From: Candidatus Bathyarchaeota archaeon
GTDB lineage: Archaea > Thermoproteota > Bathyarchaeia > TCS64
NCBI GenBank assembly: GCA_020697635.1
Contig: JAEHCT010000024.1
Span: 1 to 11,722 of the forward strand
Length of the DNA stretch: 11,722 nucleotides
Direction of reading: 5' to 3'
In this document: one piece after another, positions 1 through 6,474 of the stretch
Numbering within the stretch: position 1 is the first letter of the stretch
Layout of the letters: every line of letters begins with the position of its first letter
The notes under the pieces: generated by a model
The model's database searches: none
The model's input: only the letters and a program-made list of their open reading frames with translations
What the model was told of the DNA's origin: nothing
Position numbers and translations under genes: made by a program

Positions 1-22
1 TATGAATAGATGTGTTTTCTGA

Positions 23-36
23 TAAAACGTTTTAAG
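23..36 (+). promoter_or_regulatory. Candidate promoter with 12-bp palindrome
   Basis: TAAAACGTTTTA (23-34) is a perfect 12-base palindrome. It overlaps a TATA-like TTTTAAG (30-36) that ends 29 bases before the TTG start of the zinc-ribbon gene. It could be a TATA box with an overlapping operator. This rests on spacing and symmetry alone; short AT-rich palindromes are common by chance. Confidence 0.35.
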
Positions 37-65
37 CGTAGCAGTGGAGTAGAGCATGGGGATCT

Positions 66-233
66 TTGATTAAGCTGAGTCTGGATGACTTCTTCAAGTC
101 GGATAAAAAAGAGGAAAACATTATCATATGCGAAAAATGTGGCACGAAGATGCCTGAACACGTTGCGCTCTGCTGGCAATGTGGCAACGTCTTAGACGAG
201 AACCTCAGACGCCTCATGGTGGAGGAGCACTAG
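66..233 (+). CDS. Small zinc-ribbon protein, hypothetical
   Basis: The reading frame opens after a stop at 39-41 and has no ATG before position 150, so I place the start at TTG 66, giving 55 residues. The ATG at 56 is in another frame and stops after five codons. The protein has an acidic, lysine-rich N-terminal part, then CEKC (residues 22-25) and CWQC (36-39), two CxxC knuckles spaced 10 residues apart as in a zinc ribbon, and a short helical tail ending MVEEH. Such mini-proteins are often nucleic-acid or protein-binding adaptors, but no specific role can be assigned. Codon use is more AT-rich than in neighbouring genes. A TTTTAAG box lies about 29 bases upstream. The stop codon overlaps that of the converging acetyltransferase gene within CTAG (230-233). 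The CxxC pairs make it convincing as a protein; the start is uncertain. Confidence 0.6.
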   Translation: MIKLSLDDFFKSDKKEENIIICEKCGTKMPEHVALCWQCGNVLDENLRRLMVEEH

Positions 234-763
234 CCGCTGTGCTCGTGCTCAAGGATGCTGTAGAGTAAGCTGTCCCGCCACTCTCCCCTGATCTTGACGT
301 TCTCCCTGAGCCTGCCCTCCCGACGCATACCGGTTTTCTCCATGACCCTCCACGACGCCACGTTCATGGGGTCGCACTTGGCGATAATCCTGTGGAGTCC
401 CAGCTCCTCGAAACCGAACCTAATGAGGATCCCCGCGGCCTCTGTGCCCAATCCTCGGCTCCAGTACTCGGGGCGCATGCAGTAACCTATCTCGCCCCCG
501 CCGAGTTTAGCGTCGGTGATGGTTATACCGCAGCCGCCGATGACCTCGCCTTCGATGGTTAAAGCCAGTGTGTAGCCTGTTCTGGGCCTCTGCTGCTGCT
601 TCTGGATGGCTCTCTCAAGGAACTGGCGTGTGTCCTCAGGCGTGTTGGGGCCGAAGCTCATGTACTCCACGACCCGGGGATCCGAGGCGTAGGCGTGGGC
701 CGCCTCGTAGTCGGCCATGGTGAACTCCCTGAGGACGAGATGTTTCGTCTTGAGGGTAACCAT
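230..763 (-). CDS. GNAT N-acetyltransferase, RimJ/RimL type
   Basis: A 177-residue GNAT-fold acetyltransferase of the RimJ/RimL subgroup, which uses acetyl-CoA to acetylate protein N-termini or small amines. The N-terminus has the usual 'L-T-LVLREFT-AD' beginning of this group. Residues 91-109 (EIGY to YWSRGLGTEA) form motif A, with RGLGT as the pyrophosphate-binding loop. The C-terminal motif with Asn134 and SWRVMEKTGMRREG (137-150) is also typical. The frame can be extended upstream to GTG at 841, adding 26 residues, but I prefer ATG 763. It fits family start positions, and a TATA-like box (CTTATTT on the minus strand, 789-795) lies 25 bases before it, as at other leaderless starts in the window. 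The substrate cannot be read from the sequence. It converges on the zinc-ribbon gene. Confidence 0.87.
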   Translation of the reverse strand: MVTLKTKHLVLREFTMADYEAAHAYASDPRVVEYMSFGPNTPEDTRQFLERAIQKQQQRPRTGYTLALTIEGEVIGGCGITITDAKLGGGEIGYCMRPEYWSRGLGTEAAGILIRFGFEELGLHRIIAKCDPMNVASWRVMEKTGMRREGRLRENVKIRGEWRDSLLYSILEHEHSG

Positions 764-788
764 GGATGCTGAATAGGGTTGTCTAGGA

Positions 789-795
789 AATAAGT
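789..795 (-). promoter_or_regulatory. TATA-like box of the acetyltransferase gene
   Basis: The minus strand reads CTTATTT here, 25 bases before ATG 763, with no Shine-Dalgarno sequence between. This suits a leaderless archaeal transcript and favours the ATG over the longer GTG reading at 841. Confidence 0.4.
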
Positions 796-905
796 GTGGC
801 TGCCATGAGCTTTTAGCCTCCTTGAAAAGCTCCTCCAGCACGATGTAAAGCCTCGGTATGAGAAGGAGCTAATCTCCAGCTTCTCGTCCCAGTATTTCAG
901 CTACA

Positions 906-1799
906 TCACTGAGCTTGGCTGAAGCTATCGACTCTCATCTCTATGCCTTTGTAGAACCTCAGGGTGTAACCCCCGATAACCAAGGCTCCGATGACGAACA
1001 CCATGATCTCTCCGATTGCAGCCGGTGTGCCTGAGAAGTGCATCACGGTTATCATACCCAGCACAGCCAACGCTATGCTCAGCGCCTTCACGAGTATCAC
1101 CGGGGCCAACACGTATCCCATCTTCTCTTCCTTCCTGATGAGCCACGCGGTGAGGAGCGCCAGCGGCGCTACTATGCTGAGGTCCTGCAAGTGTATCGCG
1201 AGGGTGTGTACTCCATCCTCGACTATCCTAGCCGGGTAGTCTCCGGTGGAGTAGTAGTAAGCTATGTCTGGTGTCCAGAGCACGACGACGATTAGTAGTA
1301 TGAACGCCATGACCATCGGCGTAAACTTTCTAATCGATGGGCTGGCCGCTATGCGTAGCTTCTTCACGTCTAACCCGGCTATGTTCAGCAGAGTGGCGTA
1401 CAGGCTGAGCCCGAAGCCGGCGGTGTACAGCAGGAACCCGTCGTTGAGCTTGAACAGTATGTTGTACGACAGGAAGGTGTAGGCGAAGTAAGCCATGAGC
1501 CCTATCAGCGCCGTCCTAGCCTTGAGGGAGCCTTTCCTCGACAGGTGCACCGCATACAGCGTCGCTGGGACGCCGAGGACGAGGTTCATCACGTCCTGCC
1601 CCAGGACCTGTGCCTTAATCGACGCAGTCTCCATCATGAAGATGGGCGCGTGAAGCATGTCCAGCAGCGATATGAGTACGGTGGCTACCGCTACTCCCAT
1701 CGCCAGCTTGTATCCGAGCCCGGTTTCCCAGTTTTCACTCATTCCTGGCACCTTTTTTATGCGTTGCCCTTCTCCGTTCATTAAAGGTTGTGGTTTCAT
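906..1799 (-). CDS. Multi-pass membrane protein of unknown function
   Basis: I do not recognise this 297-residue protein. It has about eight hydrophobic segments, at roughly 31-52, 68-88, 95-115, 119-140, 158-177, 203-221, 228-252 and 262-282, with basic loops such as LSRKGSLKAR (86-95) and LIRKEEKMG (220-228). Histidines 198 and 203 (VHTLAIH) lie at the start of the sixth segment, and an aromatic YYYSTGDYP stretch follows the fifth; both are worth testing as ligand positions. There is no cleavable signal peptide. The ATG at 1799 overlaps the TGA of the upstream PflX-like gene (ATGA), suggesting co-translation. ATG 1742 (residue 20, MSENWE) is an alternative because GGTG precedes it at good spacing. 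The neighbour implies a functional tie to that radical SAM protein, but this is inference. Confidence 0.8.
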   Translation of the reverse strand: MKPQPLMNGEGQRIKKVPGMSENWETGLGYKLAMGVAVATVLISLLDMLHAPIFMMETASIKAQVLGQDVMNLVLGVPATLYAVHLSRKGSLKARTALIGLMAYFAYTFLSYNILFKLNDGFLLYTAGFGLSLYATLLNIAGLDVKKLRIAASPSIRKFTPMVMAFILLIVVVLWTPDIAYYYSTGDYPARIVEDGVHTLAIHLQDLSIVAPLALLTAWLIRKEEKMGYVLAPVILVKALSIALAVLGMITVMHFSGTPAAIGEIMVFVIGALVIGGYTLRFYKGIEMRVDSFSQAQ

Positions 1800-2878
1800 C
1801 CACGGACAAGGTTCTTGAGACCGACATCGGCGGCGATCTTCCTAGCTTCCTCGATCTCCTCCGAGGTGAGTCTGCGGCTGAGCTCTGGCCTCTCTCTGGC
1901 TCTCCACTCTGGGCGGTACTGGAACATGAGGTTGACGCGGGTACAGGGGCCGAGGTTGTCGTGTATCCACTGGAGGATGGGCTGGGTGCAGCACTCGTTG
2001 TGCCCCGGCAGCACGAGCACCCGGATGATTAGCTCCCCGTGCTCGTGGGCCATCAGATGGTTCCGTGTGCACGCCTCCCAGTAGCCGGGGGCGTCGCTGA
2101 TGCCCTCCGCGCACTCGTCGTTGCCGTACTTGAAGTCGAGGAGGTAGACGTCGATGAACCCGGCGAGTAGCCTCGAGACCTCCATCGAGTAGTAGCTGTT
2201 GCTGTTCCAGACGGTGGCAATGTCAGTGTCCACGTGCCTGAACGTCTCCAGCCACTGCCACGTCACCGGCGTCGGGTCGCCGCCCACCATGTTCAGGTTC
2301 CTGCAGCCCTTGTCGGCGAGGTCCTTAACCTGAACCGCCATGAGCTCGGGGGTGACGCTGGCGCCGCTGCTCCCCCATTGACTGATGTCCCAGTTCTGGC
2401 AGTGGATGCACCTGATGCTGCAGCCCCCCGTGAAGACGGTGCCCGATGGCACCAGCTCTGGCTCCTCCCCCATGTGAGGGAAAGCCGAGTGGAGGCTGAA
2501 GTTGCGTCCCGTGCGGCAGTAGCCCTTCTCCCCGCGGAGCCTGTTCACGCCGCAGCCGTGCTCGCAGAACCTGCACTCCTTCATGAGATGGTGCCCCAGC
2601 AGCACCTTGAGGTCGTACCAGGAGGTTTTTACTTTCTTCGGCTTCTTCCCCGACGTGTCGTACGAGTCCTGTACGTCTTTGTACTCCGTCAGGAGGCTGT
2701 CGTGGGTCTCCCAAAGCGTCTCCACCGGGTCGCGTCTGCCGAATTCGGCTTCGACCGCCTTGTCTATCAGGTGCTTGGCGTGCTTCTTCTTCCTCACCAC
2801 GTCTACGTACCGTGGAAGCGCGCGTACGACACCGGGATCACCCAGGATTCCTCTGGCGTCGGGCCTTGTGAGCCACAT
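1796..2878 (-). CDS. Radical SAM protein, PflX-like (COG1313 type)
   Basis: A 360-residue radical SAM protein. CSIRCIHC (C153, C157, C160) is the CxxxCxxC motif that binds the SAM-cleaving 4Fe-4S cluster, followed by QNW. GGDPTP (199-204) matches the glycine-rich SAM-contacting strand. Upstream, C102, C105, C109 and C121 in a CRFCEHGCGVNR region form the Cys-rich N-terminal module seen in PflX-type relatives of pyruvate formate-lyase activase. About 90 charged, mostly helical residues precede it. The target of this group is not established, so 'activase' would be a guess. I start at ATG 2878; a TTG directly before it (2881) would add one residue. A TATA-like TTTAAC on the minus strand ends 22 bases upstream. 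The stop overlaps the start of the membrane protein gene, so the two probably share an mRNA. Confidence 0.88.
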   Translation of the reverse strand: MWLTRPDARGILGDPGVVRALPRYVDVVRKKKHAKHLIDKAVEAEFGRRDPVETLWETHDSLLTEYKDVQDSYDTSGKKPKKVKTSWYDLKVLLGHHLMKECRFCEHGCGVNRLRGEKGYCRTGRNFSLHSAFPHMGEEPELVPSGTVFTGGCSIRCIHCQNWDISQWGSSGASVTPELMAVQVKDLADKGCRNLNMVGGDPTPVTWQWLETFRHVDTDIATVWNSNSYYSMEVSRLLAGFIDVYLLDFKYGNDECAEGISDAPGYWEACTRNHLMAHEHGELIIRVLVLPGHNECCTQPILQWIHDNLGPCTRVNLMFQYRPEWRARERPELSRRLTSEEIEEARKIAADVGLKNLVRG

Positions 2879-2958
2879 CAAGAAACCAGGGGGAGCCGCA
2901 GTTAAAGGGGTTTCACCGTGGCAACGGTTATTATCGACGCCTGTGCTTCACATCTTGA
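2879..2958. promoter_or_regulatory. Divergent promoter between two radical SAM genes
   Basis: This 80-base gap separates the divergent starts at 2878 (-) and 2959 (+). On the minus strand TTTAAC (2901-2906) is 22 bases from the ATG; on the plus strand TTATTA (2928-2933) is 25 bases from the ATG. Both spacings suit leaderless archaeal transcripts, and neither start has a convincing Shine-Dalgarno sequence. The boxes are only 21 bases apart, so one regulator could act on both genes. Confidence 0.6.
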
Positions 2959-4002
2959 ATGGGAATGGAGTCTCGGTTCGTCGAGAAGCTCACCGAGGAC
3001 ACAGTGCGCTGCACCATCTGCCCCAGGATGTGCACAGTGAAGCCTGGAGGTAAGGGGTTCTGCGGCACCAAGGAGAACGTGGACGGGAAGCTGTTGAGCC
3101 TCACGTATGGGCAGCTCTCTGCCTTAGCCGTGGACCCCATAGAGAAGAAGCCCCTAGCCCACTTCCACCCTGGGAGCATGAGCCTCAGCGTCAGCAGCGT
3201 GGGCTGCAGCTTCACTTGCCCTTGGTGTCAGAACTACCACATGAGCATGAGCAACCTGGAGCAGAGCCGCACACGGTTCATGCATCCAGAGGAGGTGGTG
3301 AAGGCCGCCATGGCCCAGGAGTGCGCCAGCGTCAGCTACACCTACAACGAGCCCCTCATTAACCTCAACTTCGTGGAGGACACCGCACGATTCGCCCACG
3401 AGTCCGAGATCAAGAACGTCCTAGTCACAAACGGCTACGTCAGCATCCCCGCCCTGGAGCGGGTTGTGGACGTCATCGACGCCGCGAACGTGGACTGGAA
3501 GGCGTTCAACCAGGAGTTCTATAGAAAATACTGCAGCGGCGAGCTCCAGAGCGTCCTCGACGCCACGGAGCACATGAAGCAGAACGGCGTCCACGTCGAG
3601 GTGACGTTCCTCGTCATACCCGAGACAAACGACAGCCCGGATGAGACAAGGGAGATGGCTCGCTACATCGTCGAGCACCTGGGCCCCGAGACGCCTCTCC
3701 ACCTGAGCAGGTTCTTCCCCATGTACAAGTTCCAGCACGTCCCCCCGACGCCGGTGGAGACTCTGGTGAGGGCCAGGGAGATAGCTATGGAGGAGGGGGT
3801 CCGATACGTGTTCGTGGGCAACGTCAGAAGCGGCGGCTACGAGGACACAGTATGCCACGTGTGCGGTAAACCCGTCATCAGCCGATCCGGGTACACTATA
3901 ACGGGCTGGTACCTGGACGAGGAAAAGAGGTGCGTCCACTGCGGCTCCCAGATACCCGTCGTCGGCCGAAGAGAGTTCCACCGGGAAAACTACGTCCTAT
4001 AG
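2959..4002 (+). CDS. amrS: AmrS-like radical SAM protein (AmmeMemoRadiSam type)
   Basis: A 347-residue radical SAM protein resembling the radical SAM member of the AmmeMemoRadiSam trio and pyruvate formate-lyase activating enzymes (COG1180). A Cys-rich N-terminal module (C18, C21, C25, C35) is followed by CSFTCPWC (C83, C87, C90), the CxxxCxxC SAM-cluster motif, with QNY after it. YTYNEP (127-132) and TNGY (157-160) are conserved landmarks of this group. The C-terminus adds a zinc-ribbon-like pair, CHVC (299-302) and CVHC (325-328), typical of the AmrS branch. The partner Memo and AMMECR1 genes are not in this window, and the reaction is not established. ATG 2959 sits 25 bases after TTATTA; ATG 2965 is an alternative. 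It is divergent from the PflX-like gene. Confidence 0.88.
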   Translation: MGMESRFVEKLTEDTVRCTICPRMCTVKPGGKGFCGTKENVDGKLLSLTYGQLSALAVDPIEKKPLAHFHPGSMSLSVSSVGCSFTCPWCQNYHMSMSNLEQSRTRFMHPEEVVKAAMAQECASVSYTYNEPLINLNFVEDTARFAHESEIKNVLVTNGYVSIPALERVVDVIDAANVDWKAFNQEFYRKYCSGELQSVLDATEHMKQNGVHVEVTFLVIPETNDSPDETREMARYIVEHLGPETPLHLSRFFPMYKFQHVPPTPVETLVRAREIAMEEGVRYVFVGNVRSGGYEDTVCHVCGKPVISRSGYTITGWYLDEEKRCVHCGSQIPVVGRREFHRENYVL

Positions 4003-4008
4003 CCCAAG

Positions 4009-4016
4009 TTTATTAA
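4009..4016 (+). promoter_or_regulatory. TATA box for the PK-C-like gene
   Basis: TTTATTAA begins seven bases after the stop of the AmrS-like gene and ends 43 bases before ATG 4060. Transcription would start near 4035-4042, giving a short leader. No clear terminator separates the two genes, so read-through from the upstream gene is also possible. Confidence 0.5.
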
Positions 4017-4059
4017 CCCACAAAATTGCATTCATTCATACCATCCAGAGTTGAACGAC

Positions 4060-4674
4060 ATGAGCGTAGAACGGAAGGTAGTATACTTCGAGAAGCCCGG
4101 CAAGGAGCACACAGAGGCGACGCTGAAGATCGCGGTTAAGGCCGCCAAGGAGCGCAGCATAGACACCGTCCTCGTCTCAAGCACCACTGGCTACACCGCC
4201 GAGAAGGCAGCGGAGATGTTCAAGGGGAGCGGACTGAAGCTCGTGGTCGTAACCCACCAGACAGGCTACAGGGAACCCGGCGTCCAGCTCTTCCCAGACG
4301 AACTCAGGGAGAAGCTGGAGAAGCAGGGAGTCGAGGTGGTCACATGCACCGACGTGCTCACGGGCGCCGTGGATGTCGGCATGAGCCGCCAGAGACCCCT
4401 CAAGACCGAGCCCCTGGACGCGAGGCTACCCTACATACTGCCGCCGACCAACGTGGTGATCGCCAACACGCTGCGGCTCTTCAGCCAGGGGGTAAAGGTC
4501 TGCGCCGAGATAGCCATGATGGCGGTGGATTGCACCGCCGTGCCGTCGGGGCAGACGGTGGTGAGTGTAGCCGGCAGCCACTCGGGCGCAGACACAGGTA
4601 TGGTGCTGACCGCCGCCGAGTCGGGCAGGATCAGGGACTTGAAGCTCCACGAGATCCTATGCAAGCCCCTCTAA
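4060..4674 (+). CDS. Pyruvate kinase C-terminal-domain-like protein
   Basis: A 204-residue stand-alone protein resembling the alpha/beta C-terminal domain of pyruvate kinase (COG1751-type), without the catalytic barrel, so it is not a pyruvate kinase. Repeated strand-helix units are visible: VLVSSTTGYTAEKAAEMF (37-54), LVVVTHQTGYREPGVQLFP (61-79) and VEVVTCTDV (91-99). SSTTGYTA resembles the phosphate-binding loop that holds allosteric sugar phosphates in true pyruvate kinases, which suggests a phosphorylated ligand; this is inference. The C-terminal half carries a conserved-looking AEIAMMAVDCTAVPSGQ stretch and VAGSHSGADT. I chose ATG 4060; an in-frame TTG at 4051 would add three residues. 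There is no strong Shine-Dalgarno sequence. A T-tract follows the stop. The function in archaea is unknown. Confidence 0.82.
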   Translation: MSVERKVVYFEKPGKEHTEATLKIAVKAAKERSIDTVLVSSTTGYTAEKAAEMFKGSGLKLVVVTHQTGYREPGVQLFPDELREKLEKQGVEVVTCTDVLTGAVDVGMSRQRPLKTEPLDARLPYILPPTNVVIANTLRLFSQGVKVCAEIAMMAVDCTAVPSGQTVVSVAGSHSGADTGMVLTAAESGRIRDLKLHEILCKPL

Positions 4675-4676
4675 CC

Positions 4677-4681
4677 TTTTT
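4677..4681 (+). terminator. T-tract after the PK-C-like gene
   Basis: The stop codon is followed by CC and five T. The 13-base string CTCTAACCTTTTT (4669-4681) recurs exactly at the end of the KAS III gene (9902-9914). Archaeal RNA polymerase terminates at T-rich tracts without needing a hairpin, but five T is short. Confidence 0.35.
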
Positions 4682-4687
4682 CAATCA

Positions 4688-4695
4688 CTTATTAT
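4688..4695 (+). promoter_or_regulatory. TATA-like box of the LLM oxidoreductase gene
   Basis: CTTATTAT ends 27 bases before ATG 4723, which would put the transcript start at or just before the start codon. GTGAT (4715-4719) could act as a Shine-Dalgarno element if the leader is a few bases longer. Confidence 0.45.
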
Positions 4696-4722
4696 CAGTC
4701 GCTCCTGTATCATAGTGATGTT

Positions 4723-5625
4723 ATGATAGACTACGGCGTACAAATCGAGCCCCAGTTTGGGTACACGTGGGAAATGATAAGGGAGACAGCTCTCGCCGCC
4801 GAGGCGGCTGGCTTCGAGAGCCTGTGGGCGTCGGACCACTTCCTCATCCGCCCCGAGGCCGTTGACGTCAACTGCTTGGAGGCCTGGACGGTCCTCACGG
4901 CGGTCGCCTGTGCAACCAAGAGCCTCAGGGTCGGCGCCATGGTGGCGTCTCAGAGCTACAGGAACCCCGTGCTCCACGCAAAGATTGCGGCGAGCTTGGA
5001 CCACATGAGCGGTGGCAGGGTCTACTTCGGCATCGGCGCCGGCTGGAAGGAGGTAGAGTACCAGGCATACGGAATGCCTTTCCCACGCCCAGGGAAACGT
5101 GTTAGGCAGCTTGAGGAAGCCATCATCATAGCCAAGAAGCTCTGGGCTGATCCCAAGGCCGACTATCAGGGCAGGTATTATAGCGTCAACGACTGCGTCT
5201 TCATGCCCAAGCCGGTGCAGGACCCGTTACCAGTCCTCGTGGGTGGCATGGGGACGAAGCTCCTCAAGGTCTCGGCGAGGCACGCCGACGCCGTGAACTT
5301 CGCGTGGAACAAGCCTCTGGACACGTTCGAGGAGAGGCTCGGCGTCTTAGCTAAGCACTGCGACGAGGTTGGACGAGACTATGGCTCCATAAGGAAGTCG
5401 GCTGGGCTTCACATGGCGCTTGAAGGCGTCGAGTCCGACAAGGTGGCCCCGTACATAAAGTACTCCGGTGAGAGGAAGTGGAAGCATATGACGCCAGAGG
5501 AGGCCGCCGAGTTCGTCAGAGGCTACGTCGACCTCGGCGTTGACCACTTCGTCATCGTGTTCCCCTACGGCTCGGAGCCGGAGAGCGTCGGGTTCTTCAT
5601 GGAGCACGTGGCGCCCCTCGTCTAA
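4723..5625 (+). CDS. LLM-class F420-dependent oxidoreductase
   Basis: A 300-residue luciferase-like monooxygenase-family protein forming a TIM-barrel oxidoreductase, most likely using the deazaflavin F420 rather than FMN. Landmarks in order are ALAAEAAGFESLWASDHF (23-40), LRVGAMVASQSYRNPVLHAK (68-87), LDHMSGGRVYFGIGAGW (92-108), EYQAYGMPFP (112-121), RVRQLEEAI (126-134) and PVLVGGMGTKLL (170-181). The pattern 'SGGR..-GIGAGW..-EY.AYG-PFP' resembles the Rv1855c-like subgroup, which supports F420 over flavin. This assignment comes from family resemblance, not a seen cofactor site. The substrate is unknown; such enzymes move hydride to or from alcohols, enones or other small molecules. ATG 4723 is well placed after a TATA-like box. 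Gaps of 48 and 46 bases separate it from its neighbours. Its length is normal. Confidence 0.88.
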   Translation: MIDYGVQIEPQFGYTWEMIRETALAAEAAGFESLWASDHFLIRPEAVDVNCLEAWTVLTAVACATKSLRVGAMVASQSYRNPVLHAKIAASLDHMSGGRVYFGIGAGWKEVEYQAYGMPFPRPGKRVRQLEEAIIIAKKLWADPKADYQGRYYSVNDCVFMPKPVQDPLPVLVGGMGTKLLKVSARHADAVNFAWNKPLDTFEERLGVLAKHCDEVGRDYGSIRKSAGLHMALEGVESDKVAPYIKYSGERKWKHMTPEEAAEFVRGYVDLGVDHFVIVFPYGSEPESVGFFMEHVAPLV

Positions 5626-5628
5626 CCC

Positions 5629-5635
5629 TTTTATT
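5629..5635 (+). promoter_or_regulatory. TATA-like box of the VTT gene, possibly a T-rich terminator
   Basis: TTTTATT lies three bases after the stop of the LLM gene and 36 bases before ATG 5672. It can be read as a TATA box giving a leader of about ten bases, or as part of a T-rich terminator of the preceding gene; both could apply. Confidence 0.4.
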
Positions 5636-5671
5636 GATGGTCGGCATTCATTCACGGTGACGTGTGAGAAG

Positions 5672-6340
5672 ATGAACAGGCGCGGTTTGATGAGCATCAT
5701 AGGAGTCGTCGCTGTCGCCCTGATCTCTGGGGCGCTCCTGTGGAGGCTCATGGTGCAGGGTGAGGCCCTGGGCCGGCTCGGGCTCATGGGCGTGTTCGCG
5801 GCGTCGATGCTGAGCCACCTTACCGTCGTCGCCCGGGACATGTTCATACCCCTCTTCCTGCCGCTGGCGTCGGTCTATCACCCAGTCGTGCTGGGCTCGG
5901 CGGCGGGCGCCGGGGCAGCCATCGGCGAGGTCACCACCTACTTCCTGGGCTGGGGGGTAGCCGAGTCCATGGAGTCCATGAGCGGAGCCGAAGACAAGAT
6001 CGCTAACTGGATCAATAAGTATGGGCTGTGGGCTGTCCTCCTCGTGGCCTTGACGCCGCTTCCGGACACACCTATAGTGATACTGGCCGGCTCGAGGAAG
6101 CTGCCTTTCAGGAGACTACTCGCCGTCGAGGTGGCGGGCAAGTCCGCGCTTTACAGCGTGGGCGCCGTGGTGGGAGGCACCGTGTACAGCGGCCTCACGA
6201 GTACCCTCGGAACGGTCGTGGCGTCCGGACTCATGGTCGTAGGAAGCCTTGTATTCTGTGTGGTGGTCACCTGGAAGCCCAGCAGGGACTGGATATTCGG
6301 TTGGATGGAGAGACTAATCTCAGGCCTCGGGAAAGACTAG
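5672..6340 (+). CDS. VTT/DedA-type membrane protein
   Basis: A 222-residue integral membrane protein of the VTT (SNARE-associated/DedA) superfamily, members of which act in lipid scrambling or membrane homeostasis. Hydrophobic segments lie near 7-28, 36-66, 71-95, 117-140, 151-172 and 181-200. Family signs are the glycine-rich half-helix GSAAGAGAAIGEVTTYFLGWG (75-95), the polar re-entrant segment ALTPLPDTPIVILAGS (126-141), and LPFRRLL (144-150) before the next helix. TPLPDTP replaces the RF-PG-R box of classical DedA and is closer to YqaA-type (COG1238) proteins. ATG 5672 is preceded by GTGAG; GTG 5657 is an alternative start five codons upstream. The C-terminus ends in an amphipathic cytoplasmic tail with WMERLISGL. 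Neighbouring genes do not reveal a substrate. Confidence 0.8.
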   Translation: MNRRGLMSIIGVVAVALISGALLWRLMVQGEALGRLGLMGVFAASMLSHLTVVARDMFIPLFLPLASVYHPVVLGSAAGAGAAIGEVTTYFLGWGVAESMESMSGAEDKIANWINKYGLWAVLLVALTPLPDTPIVILAGSRKLPFRRLLAVEVAGKSALYSVGAVVGGTVYSGLTSTLGTVVASGLMVVGSLVFCVVVTWKPSRDWIFGWMERLISGLGKD

Positions 6341-6404
6341 CCTCATGGTTATGCGGGTCGTCGCCGCAACGAGAGGCACAACTATACGTCTTTCGTCGAT
6401 GTAG

Positions 6405-6474
6405 TTTACGCCTATTGTCGTAGTGTTTATATATGGAGTCGGTGGTCTCCGACTCCATTAAAGGAGCACCTGAT
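6405..6474 (+). promoter_or_regulatory. iorA control region: two TATA boxes, inverted repeat, SD
   Basis: TTTACG (6405-6410) is 22 bases from ATG 6433, the usual leaderless spacing here. A better box, TTTATATA (6426-6433), overlaps that ATG and would start transcription near 6455. It is followed by AAAGGAG (6460-6466), eight bases before the in-frame TTG 6475. Between them lies a perfect inverted repeat. The two promoters therefore predict two different iorA starts. Confidence 0.55.
6433..6458. repeat. Perfect 10-bp inverted repeat, candidate operator
   Basis: ATGGAGTCGG (6433-6442) and CCGACTCCAT (6449-6458) are exact reverse complements around a 6-base spacer, TGGTCT. The repeat abuts TTTATATA and covers the predicted start site of the proximal promoter, as a repressor operator would. 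In RNA starting at 6433 it would instead form a hairpin holding the start codon. It could also be a chance result of coding sequence. Confidence 0.55.

Noticed and set aside
764..841. Extended acetyltransferase beginning at GTG 841
   Set aside because: The added 26 residues lie outside the usual family start, and a TATA-like box with leaderless spacing points to ATG 763; the GTG cannot be fully excluded.
2234..2905. Long plus-strand open frame opposite the PflX-like gene
   Set aside because: It is antisense to a gene with clear Cys motifs; strong G/C third-position bias opens the opposite strand, and the translation is rich in P, R, A and V with no motif.
4060..4674. A truncated or decayed pyruvate kinase gene
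   Set aside because: The upstream sequence holds no barrel domain in any frame, the gene has its own TATA box and a clean frame, and stand-alone copies of this domain are a known archaeal family.
5540..5671. Longer N-terminus for the VTT membrane protein
   Set aside because: The extension overlaps the LLM gene in another frame and reads as polar serine/arginine-rich sequence; ATG 5672 has a GTGAG element and begins directly before the first membrane helix.
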